This document shows positions 23,025 through 31,885 of a DNA stretch of 64,000 nt, in pieces. Position 1 is the first letter of the stretch; every line of letters starts with the position of its first letter. The stretch is from assembly GCF_005222815.1 (NCBI RefSeq), contig NZ_STGB01000006.1:62001-126000 (forward strand), read 5' to 3'. Position numbers and translations under genes: made by a program. The notes beneath the pieces were generated by a model. The model ran no database searches. It had not been told where the DNA came from and saw only the letters and a list, made by a program, of their open reading frames with translations. Origin of the DNA: Roseomonas sp. AR75. Its GTDB lineage: Bacteria; Pseudomonadota; Alphaproteobacteria; Acetobacterales; Acetobacteraceae.

Positions 23025-24834
23025 CGGCTGCTGCCTCCGCGTGCAGGGTGATGGTGGTCGTCACGTCGCGGATGGGCGCGTCCGCGCGGATGCGCAGCAC
23101 GGGCACGCGGCGGATGCGGCCGTAGCCAGGGCTTTCCCAACCGGTGAGCAGTTCGCAGGCGAAGGGCGCATCGGCCTGCGCGCGGAGCGTCGCGGCGGGA
23201 CCGGTGATGCCATCGGCGTGCAGAGTCCAGTCGCCCGGCAGCAGGCGCCAATGCCAGGCGACGGATCGGAACGGCCCGCGCAGGCGATCCGCTACGGTCC
23301 AGGCGCGGCCGGCGACGGCGATGCGGCGCTCCGTGCGGTTGCCGCGCGAATCGCGTGCGACGGCGCCATCGGGCAGCGCCGCCATGCGCGGCCAGCCCGC
23401 CAGCAGGAAGCGTCCGGCGCGGGCCATCGGCTCGGTGTCGTCGAAGACCGGCGCGTTGTGCGCGGCGGCGCCCGAGAGCGCCGGCCACCACCAATCCGCC
23501 GGCGGGTCATAGCTGCCGGTGCCGCCGTCGCGGATCACCCAGTCGTCGCCGTTGCGCAGCGAGAGGTGCAGCAGGTCGCACTGGAAGGGCCGGAAGCGCA
23601 GTGGTCCGGTGCGCAGCACCGCGAAGGCGTCGCCCTCGCGCCAGCCCATGCTGCCGGCAGCGCTCCATCGCGCCGGCCGCGCCAGCATCGCTGGCGGTGT
23701 CGCCAGGCCGAGCCAGGCGCAACCGGGATCATCGGGTGCATCAGCCGACGACGCGCAGAAAAGCCTGGCCGCGCGCTCCAGGCTGCCGCGCGCATCGGCG
23801 GGACCGCGCAGCGCGAGATCGGCCAGCGCCGAGCCATCCTCCAGGCCCAGAGGCGGCGTCGCGCCGGTCGTGGGGTCGACCAGCCCGTGCAGCCAGCGCG
23901 TCAGCGCCGCCGCGCGATCGGCGAGCGGCGCGGGGAAGGGCGGCGCGCCATGCCGCCGGCGCAGCCACTCGACGACCGAGAGCGTGTCCAGCAGCACCCG
24001 CGCATAGCCCGGCGAGACCTGGGAGAAGCCGCCATCCGACGCGACCAGCCGCGCGACGCACCGCGAAAGCCGCGCCGCCGCGGCCCGCGTATCGCGCCCG
24101 AGCAGCAGCGCGCAGGCGAAAGCGCCGGCGGCCTCGCTGATCGGGTGGTTGTTGTCCTGCGCCAGCGCATAGAGCGGCGTCGCGGCGATCCGCGCGGCGC
24201 AGCATTCCAGAAGCGCGCGCGCGCCCGACGGCGGATTGCGGTCGGCCTCGAGCAGCGCCAGCGCCAGGGCCAGGTGGAGCGCGCGGAAGGCGGCTTCCTG
24301 GCCGCAGGCCCAGGCGACGCCGCGGAAGGGCGGGTTGGCGCGGCACCAATCCGCCAGCAGCGACTCGGCGCGGGCGAGATGGGCCGCCTCGGGTGCAATC
24401 CGCGCGGCCTGCGCCAGCAGCGGCAGTGCGGCCAGGCGGTTCGCTTCCCACACCGACCGGGCGCCGCCGGCGCGATGCAGCGCGATGTCGAGCGCATGCG
24501 CCACGGGATCGAAGCCGCCATGCCAGTCGGGCCGTTCCGGCAGCGCCGCCACCGCGGCCAGCACCTGCGCCGCCGCCGCATCCGCCAGCCCGGCTGGGGG
24601 CGGCGCGCGGCCGGGCAGGAAGGGAGAAACCGGAACAGGCCCGTCCCGCAGCCATCGCCGGGCCAGACCGACCTTCCGCGCCGCGCGGTCGGCGATCCAG
24701 AGGCCCAGCGGGCGTGGCCCCAATCGCCAGGCAGCGGAAAGCAGCGGGCCGGCCCTGCCCGTGCCGGCTGCCGACCCTGGCGGGTACGCAACCAGAACGT
24801 CATGGCTCGGCGAAGAAGCGGCTTGGTCAAGCAT
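23011..24834 (-). CDS. heparinase II/III-family polysaccharide lyase-like protein
   Basis: The 607-residue protein has an N-terminal helical toroid with the Asn-His-Glu cluster in AQDNNHPISEAAGAFACALL and a QVSPGYARVLLDTLSVVEWL helix. A C-terminal beta-sandwich contains LHLSLRNGDDWVIRDGGTGSY and the family motif AAHNAPVFDDTEPM. Heparinase II/III-like lyases cleave uronic-acid-containing glycans. In bacterial exopolysaccharide clusters they trim or release the polymer in the periplasm. No clear signal peptide is visible, so how it reaches the periplasm is open. It is the first gene of the minus-strand operon, 32 bp from the divergent exporter gene. Confidence 0.87.
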   Translation of the reverse strand: MLDQAASSPSHDVLVAYPPGSAAGTGRAGPLLSAAWRLGPRPLGLWIADRAARKVGLARRWLRDGPVPVSPFLPGRAPPPAGLADAAAAQVLAAVAALPERPDWHGGFDPVAHALDIALHRAGGARSVWEANRLAALPLLAQAARIAPEAAHLARAESLLADWCRANPPFRGVAWACGQEAAFRALHLALALALLEADRNPPSGARALLECCAARIAATPLYALAQDNNHPISEAAGAFACALLLGRDTRAAAARLSRCVARLVASDGGFSQVSPGYARVLLDTLSVVEWLRRRHGAPPFPAPLADRAAALTRWLHGLVDPTTGATPPLGLEDGSALADLALRGPADARGSLERAARLFCASSADAPDDPGCAWLGLATPPAMLARPARWSAAGSMGWREGDAFAVLRTGPLRFRPFQCDLLHLSLRNGDDWVIRDGGTGSYDPPADWWWPALSGAAAHNAPVFDDTEPMARAGRFLLAGWPRMAALPDGAVARDSRGNRTERRIAVAGRAWTVADRLRGPFRSVAWHWRLLPGDWTLHADGITGPAATLRAQADAPFACELLTGWESPGYGRIRRVPVLRIRADAPIRDVTTTITLHAEAAADAAR

Positions 24835-24852
24835 GGACTGCCTGACTATGCT
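24823..24852 (+). promoter_or_regulatory. candidate promoter of the SLBB exporter gene
   Basis: TTGGTC (24823-24828), an 18-base spacer, then TATGCT (24847-24852), in the 32-bp divergent gap and the start of the heparinase gene. It would give a very short leader before the ATG at 24867. Weak match. Confidence 0.3.
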
Positions 24853-24866
24853 ACAACAGGTCGTGA

Positions 24867-27584
24867 ATGATGCAGCACAATTTCATCTTGCAGTTGAGAC
24901 TGCCTCGGTTACGTGCAGCCCTGTTGCTGGTGACCCTCGTGCTTGGCGTTCCGGCTCTGGCGCAGACCGGACCGGGCCAGCCCAGCGCGCCGGTCGGGCC
25001 CGGCAGCGCCACCCTGGCGCCGCCGCCCCTGCCGCCAACACTGCCCGGCGGCCTGCCCCTGCCGCAGCTTCCGGCCGGTGCCCAGCAGGAAATCCTGCAG
25101 CGCATCCTGGATGCCGCCGGCGGTCGCGCGCCGCCCGGCCCGTTGCCGGCCCCGGCCGCGCCGGCGGCCGCCATGCCGCCGCAATCCTATCCGGCTCCGA
25201 TGCCGCCGCCAGCCTGGCAGCAGAACGGCGACCCGCTCTCCCACACCGAGGCGTTCTTCGCCGAGCGGCTGGGCATGCCGCTGCGCCAGTTCGGCTATGA
25301 CAGCTTCCGGGGCGGACCGCCTTCCAGCCCTGTCATCGGTGCGCTGCCCGACGACTACATGGTCGGCCGCGACGACGAGCTGCTGCTGGCGCTGCGCGGC
25401 CGCACCCGCGCCACGCTGACGCTGCGCGTGCTGCGCGACGGCACGATCCTCGCCCCGGATTTCCCGCCCATCCCGGCCGCCGGGCGCACGCTGCGCGAAC
25501 TGCGCGCCGACCTCGAAGCGCGCGTCGCGCGCGACATGCCCGGCACGGAGCTGTTCCTGTCCATCGGCCAGGTGCGTCAGATCGCGATCTTCGTCGGCGG
25601 CGAGGTGATGCGGCCGGGGATGCAGCCGCTGACCGCGCTGGCCACGGTGCTGGATGCGCTGCAACTGGCAGGCGGCGTGCGCAAGACCGGGTCGCTGCGC
25701 GCCATCCGCATCGACGGGCCCGGCGGCAGCCGCGTGCTGGACCTCTACACCGTTATCGCCGGCGTGCCGGGCAACCCCGACATCCGCCTGCGCGAGGGCG
25801 ACCGCATCCTGGTGCCGGCGCTGGGCGGCGTCGTCGCGGTGGCCGGGGAGGTGACGCGGCCGGCGATCTACGAGCTTCCGGCCGGCGCGGTTTCCGCCCC
25901 GGTGACGACGATGCTCGGCCTGGCGGGCGATCCGCTGCGGCCGGCCGGCAACCGGCTGCTGGTGCAGGGCACGGACGGCGCGGGGCGGCGCTCCTTCACC
26001 GAGCTCGGCGCCGGCGGGATCGTGCGGCGCGGCGATTCCGTGCTGGTGCAGCCGGGTGCGGACGTTGTGGCGAACCGGTTGCGACTGGCAGGCCATGTCT
26101 CGGCACCCGTGACCCGTGCCGCCGCGCGCGGCGGCACGCTGCGCGCGCTGCTGGCCGACCCGCGGCTGCTGAAGCCCGATCCGTATCCGCGGCTCGGCGT
26201 GATCCTGCGGCTCGATCCGCGCACGCGGGTGCGGCAATTCGTGCCCTTCGACCTGGCCCGCGTGATGCAGGGCGGCGCCAATCCCGGGCTGCAGGAAGGC
26301 GACGAGGTGATCGTGCTCGGCAATGCCGACATCGCCTTCCTCGCCAGCCCGCCCGTCCAGCGCGCCCTGCGGGGCGAGGCGCCGCCCGCCGAGGCCTGCC
26401 CGGCGCTCGCGCAGCTTGCCATCGCCGCGCGATCGGCGCCGGCGCGCTTCGCCTTCGCCCGCGGCGCGGGCTTTCCCGACATCGGCGCGCCGCTCTGCCC
26501 GCAGGTCTTCCTCGACTATCCCCCGCTGCTCGCGTACCTGATCGACACCGCCGTGCTGGTGACGGGCGAGGTGAAGCAGCCCGGCCTGTTCCCGATCAGC
26601 GACGATACCGGCCTCGACCTCGTGCTGGCGGCGGCGGGCGGGATCACGGATGGGGCGGACCTCTCCGCCGTGGAACTCGCGCGCGAACCGAACGACCAGA
26701 GCGGCGCGATCCCCCTGACCCGCACGCTGCTCGACCTGCGCAGCCGCAATTTCCGCGCCGTGCGCCTTTCGCCGCGCGACGTCATCCGCGTGCCGCGCGG
26801 CTTCACCGACCGCGAGACCGGACCGGTCACGCTGGTGGGCGAGGCGGTGCGGCCCGGCGTCTACGACATCCGCCGCGGCGAGCGGCTTTCCGAACTGCTG
26901 GCGCGCGCCGGCGGGCTGACGCCGCAGGCCTACGCCTTCGGCACGGTCTTCACGCGGGAGAGCGTGCGCATCCGCCAGCAGCAGGGCTTCGAACGCTCCG
27001 CGCGCGACCTGGAATCCTCGCTGCTCTCCGTCGCCGCGGGCCAGGCGAATGCCGGCGGGCTCGGGCAGCAGCGCGTGGACCTCGGCGGCCTCGTCAACGC
27101 CGGGCGCGAGTTGGCCAACACGCTGCGCCAGGCACAGGCGGCGGGGCGCATGGTGGTGGAGGCCAACCCGGTGGTGCTCGCCGCGCGCCCCGAACTCGAC
27201 GTGCTGCTGGAACCGGGCGACCTCATTGTCATCCCCAAGCGGCCGAACGAGGTCACCGTCGTCGGCGCGGTGCTGAACGCGGGCAGCCTGCAATTCGTCT
27301 CCGGCTGGCGCGCCAGCGACTACGTGCGCGCGGCCGGTGGCACGCAGCGCTTCGCCGACACCTCCCGCGCCTTCGTTGTGCTGCCCAACGGCCAGTCATC
27401 CCCCGCGGGCATGTCCGGCTGGCAGAGCGGCGGGCCGCCCGTGCCGCCCGGCAGCCTGGTGGTCGTGCCGCAGGACCCCTCCCCCTTCGAAACCCGCGGC
27501 CTGATCCGCGACCTCACGGCGATCCTGAGCCAGGTGACGATCTCCTCCGCGGCCCTGGCGGTGATCGCGCGCGAACTGCAGTGA
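24867..27584 (+). CDS. large Wza-like polysaccharide export protein with SLBB domains
   Basis: The 905-residue protein should form the outer-membrane or periplasmic export channel for the polysaccharide. A signal peptide (hydrophobic ALLLVTLVLGVPALA) ends near residue 32; there is no lipobox cysteine, unlike E. coli Wza. A Pro-rich linker runs to about residue 150. The polysaccharide-export domain begins at about 160 (DDYMVGRDDELLLALRG). Repeated SLBB-type beta-grasp units follow, for example FVGGEVMRPGMQPL, VAGEVTRPAIYELPAGA, VTGEVKQPGLFPI, LVGEAVRPGVYDIRRGE and VVGAVLNAGSLQFVSGWRAS. That is at least five, about twice the usual length. The C-terminus is a hydrophobic helix. It is divergent from the lyase operon and followed by the yjbH-like gene. 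Confidence 0.9.
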   Translation: MMQHNFILQLRLPRLRAALLLVTLVLGVPALAQTGPGQPSAPVGPGSATLAPPPLPPTLPGGLPLPQLPAGAQQEILQRILDAAGGRAPPGPLPAPAAPAAAMPPQSYPAPMPPPAWQQNGDPLSHTEAFFAERLGMPLRQFGYDSFRGGPPSSPVIGALPDDYMVGRDDELLLALRGRTRATLTLRVLRDGTILAPDFPPIPAAGRTLRELRADLEARVARDMPGTELFLSIGQVRQIAIFVGGEVMRPGMQPLTALATVLDALQLAGGVRKTGSLRAIRIDGPGGSRVLDLYTVIAGVPGNPDIRLREGDRILVPALGGVVAVAGEVTRPAIYELPAGAVSAPVTTMLGLAGDPLRPAGNRLLVQGTDGAGRRSFTELGAGGIVRRGDSVLVQPGADVVANRLRLAGHVSAPVTRAAARGGTLRALLADPRLLKPDPYPRLGVILRLDPRTRVRQFVPFDLARVMQGGANPGLQEGDEVIVLGNADIAFLASPPVQRALRGEAPPAEACPALAQLAIAARSAPARFAFARGAGFPDIGAPLCPQVFLDYPPLLAYLIDTAVLVTGEVKQPGLFPISDDTGLDLVLAAAGGITDGADLSAVELAREPNDQSGAIPLTRTLLDLRSRNFRAVRLSPRDVIRVPRGFTDRETGPVTLVGEAVRPGVYDIRRGERLSELLARAGGLTPQAYAFGTVFTRESVRIRQQQGFERSARDLESSLLSVAAGQANAGGLGQQRVDLGGLVNAGRELANTLRQAQAAGRMVVEANPVVLAARPELDVLLEPGDLIVIPKRPNEVTVVGAVLNAGSLQFVSGWRASDYVRAAGGTQRFADTSRAFVVLPNGQSSPAGMSGWQSGGPPVPPGSLVVVPQDPSPFETRGLIRDLTAILSQVTISSAALAVIARELQ

Positions 27585-27600
27585 GGGCGGGTGCCTCGGC

Positions 27601-27778
27601 AGGGGGGCGTTGCCCCCCTGCACCCCCCACCAGGAAGCTGAGCTTCCTGGACCTGCATTCCCTTCATGTCCCGAAGGGAGGGGGGCCGAAGTGCCCCCCT
27701 CCCTTCGGGACATAAACGAGTGTCGGGGTCCGGGGAGCTTCAAGCTCCCCGGCGGGGGCGCGGTGGCAGTGCCCCCGC
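27601..27778. repeat. array of five perfect inverted repeats
   Basis: Five consecutive exact hairpins fill 178 bp. They are AGGGGGGC/GCCCCCCT (27601-27619); CCAGGAAGC/GCTTCCTGG (27630-27650); a 21-bp stem with a 6-base loop (27666-27686 with 27693-27713); CCGGGGAGCT/AGCTCCCCGG (27730-27752); and GCGGGGGC/GCCCCCGC (27752-27778). The array starts 16 bp after the exporter stop and overlaps the predicted 5' end of the yjbH-like gene. Repeats 2 and 4 share a GAGCT/AAGCT core. It may be a mobile palindromic element or a strong transcription/translation control site between the two export genes. Confidence 0.85.
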
Positions 27779-29861
27779 CAAAGCACTGGCCCTCATAGCA
27801 CTTCTCGCCGCGGCACCCGCCAACGCGCAGGAGGTGCCCGGCACTGGCTCGGATCTCGGGGGCGTGGGTCTGCTCGAGATGCGCAATGCGCGGTTCCGGC
27901 CGGATGGCACGCTGGAGGCGGGGGCGTCGTTGCGGCATCAGCGGCGGCTGTGGTTCGTGAACTTCCAGGCCTTGCCGTGGCTGGAGACGACGTTCCGCAT
28001 TGCCGAGCGGCTGGATGGCACGACCGGCAGCGGCATGACGACCGACCGCTCCTTCGACGTGAAGATCCGGCTGGTGGAGGAGGACGATTTGTGGCCCGCG
28101 GTGGCGATCGGGCTGCAGGATTTCATCGGCACCGGCATCTATGGCGGCGAGTACATCGTCGCGTCGAAGCGCTTCGGGCCGCTGGATGTCACGGCTGGCA
28201 TGGGGTGGGGGCGGCTCGGAACGTACAACGACGTGCAGAACCCGCTGACCCTGATCTCGCCCCGCTTCGAGCAGCGAGACCGGGAGGTGGGCGAGGGCGG
28301 GTTGTTGGGGCCGGGGACGTATTTCCGCGGCGAGGATGTCTCGCTGTTCGGCGGGCTGGAGTATTCGCTGCCGCCGCTCTGGACGCCGCTGGGCAGCGTG
28401 GAGGGCATCCGCGCGAAGGTGGAGGTTTCGGGCGATGCGCTGCGCGACGAGCGCGGCGGCTATCCCGCGAATGTCGCGAGCCTGGCGGGCCAGGCGCGCA
28501 GCCGCGTGAACTACGGGGTGCAATGGTCGAATGGCTGGCTCGATATCGGCGCCGGCTGGCTCTACGGCACGGATTTCGTGTTCCGCCTCTCGGCTCGCTT
28601 CGATCCGGCGAACCCGCCGGAGATCGAGCAGGCCCTGCCGCCGGCGATCGCGTCGCGCCCCGAGGCGACGCTGCCGGATGCGGAGGAAGCTACGAAGGCT
28701 GCCTTGCGGGAGGCGGGGTTCCGTCCTGTGGCCCTGCGCATCGCTGGCGCCGAGGCGCGCATCGCCGTGGCGGATGGGCCGTATCGCACGCTGGCGCAGG
28801 TGGCGGGGCGCGTGATGCGCGCGGCGCAGCCCTTCCTGCCGGCGGAGGTGCAGCTCGTCGTGCTGTCCTGGCGGCTGGCCGGGACGGAGATCGCGCGGCT
28901 GCGGATTCCGCGCGCCGCCTTCGAAGCCGCGCTCCGCGGCCATGGCAGCGCGGAGGAGCTGTTCTACGTGTCGGAGCTCGGGCCTGCGGCGGCGGATGAA
29001 TTCGGCCGGATGAATGGCGGGCCGGGCTTCACCTGGGGCGTGGAGCCGCGCGTGCAGACGATCCTTGGCGATCCCTCCCGCACCTTGCGCTGGCAGGTGG
29101 CGGCGGTGGCGGGCGCGCGGGCGGAGGCAGGCTACGGCTTCGCGCTGGCGGGCAGCCTTTCGCTGGCGCTGATGGGCAACCTGGATGGCGGGCTGCCATC
29201 GGACAGCCAGTTGCCGCATGTGCGCAGCGACTATGCGCGGTATGCGCAGGAAGGCTCGGTCGCGATTCCGGCGCTGTATGCGGAGCGCATCTGGGCGCCG
29301 GCGCGCGACCTGTTCGCGCGCGTCACCGCCGGCATCCTGGAGCCGATGTACAGCGGCGTCTCGGCGGAGCTCCTGTGGCGGCCTTATGACAAGCCCTATG
29401 CGCTGGGCGTGGACATCGCGCAGGTGGTGCAGCGCGACTACGACGGCGGCTTCGGCACGCTGGGCTACAACGTGACGACGGGGCAGGTTTCGCTCTACAC
29501 GGACCTGCCATGGTACGGGCTCTACACGGTGCTGCGCGCGGGGCGGTATCTCGCGGGCGACTGGGGCGGCACGATCGAGATCGGGCGGCGCTTCGACAGC
29601 GGCATCGAGGTGGGCGGCTTCGCCACCTTCACCGACGTGCCGTTCGCGACCTTCGGGGAGGGCAGCTTCGACCGCGGCATCTATGTGCGCGTGCCGCTGG
29701 ACCTGTTCGGCATCGCGACGCGCAACATCGCGAGCGCGCTGATCCGCGGCGTGCAGCGCGATGGCGGCCAGCGCCTGGCGGTGGACAACCCGCTGTGGGA
29801 GATCACGCGGCCGGGGCGGGAGCGGGCGCTGGAGGAGGGCTATCGCGGCTTCCTGCGGTGA
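27666..29861 (+). CDS. YjbH-domain exopolysaccharide outer-membrane protein
   Basis: The 731-residue frame is a YjbH (DUF940)-type outer-membrane protein, rich in amphipathic beta strands, linked in other bacteria to exopolysaccharide export. The N-terminal half has the YjbH pattern GLLEMRNARFRPDGTLEAGA, then LPWLETTFRIAERL and DRSFDVKIRLVEEDDLWPAV. The C-terminal half has YAERIWAPARDLFARVTAG, LEPMYSGVSAELLWRPYDKP and GRYLAGDWGGTIEIGRRFDS. A signal peptide core ALALIALLAAAPANAQ lies at about residues 41-56. The first 40 residues are encoded by the hairpin array and look artificial. The only canonical starts are the ATG at 27666, at the tip of the largest hairpin, and a GTG at 27720. The real start is therefore uncertain. 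Confidence 0.85.
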   Translation: MSRREGGRSAPLPSGHKRVSGSGELQAPRRGRGGSAPAKALALIALLAAAPANAQEVPGTGSDLGGVGLLEMRNARFRPDGTLEAGASLRHQRRLWFVNFQALPWLETTFRIAERLDGTTGSGMTTDRSFDVKIRLVEEDDLWPAVAIGLQDFIGTGIYGGEYIVASKRFGPLDVTAGMGWGRLGTYNDVQNPLTLISPRFEQRDREVGEGGLLGPGTYFRGEDVSLFGGLEYSLPPLWTPLGSVEGIRAKVEVSGDALRDERGGYPANVASLAGQARSRVNYGVQWSNGWLDIGAGWLYGTDFVFRLSARFDPANPPEIEQALPPAIASRPEATLPDAEEATKAALREAGFRPVALRIAGAEARIAVADGPYRTLAQVAGRVMRAAQPFLPAEVQLVVLSWRLAGTEIARLRIPRAAFEAALRGHGSAEELFYVSELGPAAADEFGRMNGGPGFTWGVEPRVQTILGDPSRTLRWQVAAVAGARAEAGYGFALAGSLSLALMGNLDGGLPSDSQLPHVRSDYARYAQEGSVAIPALYAERIWAPARDLFARVTAGILEPMYSGVSAELLWRPYDKPYALGVDIAQVVQRDYDGGFGTLGYNVTTGQVSLYTDLPWYGLYTVLRAGRYLAGDWGGTIEIGRRFDSGIEVGGFATFTDVPFATFGEGSFDRGIYVRVPLDLFGIATRNIASALIRGVQRDGGQRLAVDNPLWEITRPGRERALEEGYRGFLR

Positions 29862-29866
29862 GGGAG

Positions 29867-30286
29867 TCAGGGGCGCTTCTCGATCCGCCCCTCGTAGCGC
29901 CCGCGCGAATCGTATTGCCGCACGGCGCCGCCGCTGCGCTCCGCGCGTCCGACATAGCGGCCGCGGTCATCGTAGTCACGGCGCGTGCCTTGCCCGTATT
30001 CGCTGCGGCCGGAATAGGCGCCGCGGTCGTCGTAGCGGCGGACCGACCCGTCGCGCTGCTCGGCGCGGCCGGTGTAGCGGCCGCTTTCGTCGTAGTGGCG
30101 CGTGGTGTCGCCATTGCGCTCGGCGCGCCCGACATAGCGGCCGCGGTCGTCGTAGAAGCGCGTGGTGTCGCCGTTGCGCTCGGCCCGGCCGATATAGCGG
30201 CCGCGATCGTCATAGCGCCGCTCGGTCTGAGCCAGGACCGGCAGCGCCACGCAGAGGAACAGCAGGACGAAGCGAAAAATCCGCAT
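29867..30286 (-). CDS. small exported protein made of 20-residue YD-like repeats
   Basis: After a signal peptide (residues 1-20, FVLLFLCVALPVLAQ) the 139-residue protein is five full copies and one partial copy of a 20-residue unit. The consensus is YDDRGRYVGRAERNGDTTR, repeating at 25, 45, 65, 85, 105 and 125. The Y-D-x-x-G-R core and the closing N-G-x-T-T-R match the YD (Rhs) repeat consensus, but the protein has none of the shell or toxin parts of Rhs proteins. A carbohydrate-binding or envelope role is plausible; I do not recognise a named family. The ATG at 30286 gives the signal peptide. It is downstream of the methyltransferase gene by 35 bp, on the same strand, and convergent with the yjbH-like gene. 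Confidence 0.8.
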   Translation of the reverse strand: MRIFRFVLLFLCVALPVLAQTERRYDDRGRYIGRAERNGDTTRFYDDRGRYVGRAERNGDTTRHYDESGRYTGRAEQRDGSVRRYDDRGAYSGRSEYGQGTRRDYDDRGRYVGRAERSGGAVRQYDSRGRYEGRIEKRP

Positions 30287-30321
30287 GGCGCGCAGGATGC
30301 TGCGCGTGGGTTGCGGCGGGG

Positions 30322-30960
30322 TTACGGCAGCATTCTGAAGATCGTGACCTCGCGCAGGGTGCGGTCCTCCAGCTCCAGGCTGGTCGGCACGGCGTGCCGC
30401 GCCATCGGCTCCAGGCCGTGGCCGGGCAGGTAGGCGCGGCCGGGATCGGCGACCCAGACCTCGCATTCCGACGCCATGGCGCGGAGCCAGGGCAGGATAT
30501 GCGCGGTCATCGGCGCCTCGTAGCAGACATCGCCGGCGAGGATGACGTCCCAGCGGCATGCCGCGCCGACGATGTCGCCTTCCGGCGTCTGCACAGCCAC
30601 GCCGTTCAGCGCGGCGTTGAGGCGGATGGCAGCCAGGGCGAGCGGATCGATCTCCGCCGCTTCCACGCGCGCCGCGCCGGCCATCGCCGCGGCGATGGCG
30701 GCGATTCCGCACCCCGCGGCGAAATCCAGCACGCGCTTGCCGCGCACACGCGCGGGCTCGTCCAGCAGAATCCGCGCGGTGGCCTGCCCGCCGGGCCAGG
30801 CGAAGGCCCAGAAGGGCGGCTCGATGTTCTTCTCGCGAAGCCAATCCTCGGTGGCCTGCCAGATCGGCGTGATTTCCGTCGCCAGGTGCAGCGCGATCTC
30901 CGGCACCAGGGATGCGCGCGCGACGGTGGTATGCGCGGCGACGAAGTCCTCCGGCGTCAC
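30322..30960 (-). CDS. ETFB lysine methyltransferase-like SAM-dependent methyltransferase
   Basis: The 212-residue class I methyltransferase has the METTL20-type signature: ITPIWQATEDWLREKNIEPP, then FWAFAWPGGQATARILLDEP, and motif I VLDFAAGCGIAAIAAAMAGA. AAEIDPLALAAIRLNAALNG and WDVILAGDVCYEAPM follow. Homologues in animals and alphaproteobacteria trimethylate lysines of the beta subunit of electron transfer flavoprotein; the assignment here is by family. It begins at a GTG (30960) overlapping the ubiA stop (GTGA), so its translation is coupled to UbiA. An older alternative label would be a PrmA-like protein, but the FAWPGGQA block favours the ETFB group. Confidence 0.85.
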   Translation of the reverse strand: MTPEDFVAAHTTVARASLVPEIALHLATEITPIWQATEDWLREKNIEPPFWAFAWPGGQATARILLDEPARVRGKRVLDFAAGCGIAAIAAAMAGAARVEAAEIDPLALAAIRLNAALNGVAVQTPEGDIVGAACRWDVILAGDVCYEAPMTAHILPWLRAMASECEVWVADPGRAYLPGHGLEPMARHAVPTSLELEDRTLREVTIFRMLP

Positions 30961-31856
30961 AGCCGGCCGATCAGGAAGGCCAGCGCGATGACCAGCCCGG
31001 CTTCGCGATTGGACTTGAACAGGCGCAGGCACAGCGCGGGGTCGTGGATGTCGAGCGCCTGTGCCTGCCGCGACAGCATCCAGGCCGGCAACAGCAGCGC
31101 CAGGAAGAACCCGATGGAGGCATCCGCCAGAATTCCCGCCACGCCGAGCAGCAGGATCGTCGCCGCGTAGCAGTTCGACACGAAAGCGGTCGAATCGGCG
31201 CCGAACTTTCGGGCGGTGGAGCGGATGCCGACGAGCGCATCGTCCTCGCGGTCCTGATGCGCGTACACCGTGTCGTAGCCGAGGATCCAGAAGAAGCCCG
31301 CCGCCCAGAGCGCGAAGGCGGCCGGTTCCAGCGTGCCCGTCGCCGCCGCCCAGCCGGTCGGCGCCGCCCAGGAGAAGACGAAGCCCAGCACCGCCTGTGG
31401 CCAGTCCGTGATGCGCTTCGCCAGCGGATAGAGCGCGATCGGCACCAGCGAGAACAACCCGACCACGATCGCCGTCTTCGGCAGCGAGAACAGCACTGCC
31501 GCGCCGATCACGCACAGCGCCGCGAGGAACGCCACCGCCTGCCACGGCGTCACCGCGCCGGAGGCCAGCGGCCGCCCGCGCGTGCGCTCCACCTGCCGGT
31601 CCAGCTCGCGGTCCCAGAGGTCGTTCACCACGCAACCCGCGCCGCGCATCGCGAAGGCGCCGAGGGTGAACAGCAGGACCAGCCACGCGCCCTCCGCCCA
31701 GCCCGGCGCCGCGGCGGCGATGGCCCAGTAGCCCGGCAGCACCAGCAGCCAGGCACCGATCGGCCGGTCGAACCGCGCCAGCAGCATGTAGGGTCGCCAG
31801 GAGGAAGGCAGCCGCGCCACCCAGCCCTGCGCCCGGATATCCGTGAACCCGCTCAT
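30957..31856 (-). CDS. ubiA: 4-hydroxybenzoate polyprenyltransferase
   Basis: UbiA prenylates 4-hydroxybenzoate in the inner membrane, an early committed step of ubiquinone synthesis. Both aspartate-rich motifs are present: CVVNDLWDRELDRQVERTRG (NDxxDxxxD) and YDTVYAHQDREDD. About eight or nine hydrophobic helices are visible, and the N-terminal SWRPYMLLARFDRPIGAWLL block is typical. The 299-residue form from the ATG at 31856 is chosen; an upstream in-frame start at 31898 would overlap the divergent rsmE gene. The gene is 29 bp from rsmE, a pairing common in alphaproteobacteria. Confidence 0.95.
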   Translation of the reverse strand: MSGFTDIRAQGWVARLPSSWRPYMLLARFDRPIGAWLLVLPGYWAIAAAAPGWAEGAWLVLLFTLGAFAMRGAGCVVNDLWDRELDRQVERTRGRPLASGAVTPWQAVAFLAALCVIGAAVLFSLPKTAIVVGLFSLVPIALYPLAKRITDWPQAVLGFVFSWAAPTGWAAATGTLEPAAFALWAAGFFWILGYDTVYAHQDREDDALVGIRSTARKFGADSTAFVSNCYAATILLLGVAGILADASIGFFLALLLPAWMLSRQAQALDIHDPALCLRLFKSNREAGLVIALAFLIGRL

Positions 31857-31885
31857 CCGGCATACCTGCCGGGGGGAGCCACCGC

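Noticed and set aside
27585..27780. An insertion sequence remnant between the exporter and YjbH genes
   Set aside because: There are five inverted repeats but no transposase fragment and no flanking target-site duplication that I can see; I report it only as a palindrome array.
29870..30230. A CRISPR-like or minisatellite array with 60-bp period
   Set aside because: The period is three times 20 codons and the reading frame and consensus residues are kept, so it is a coding repeat.
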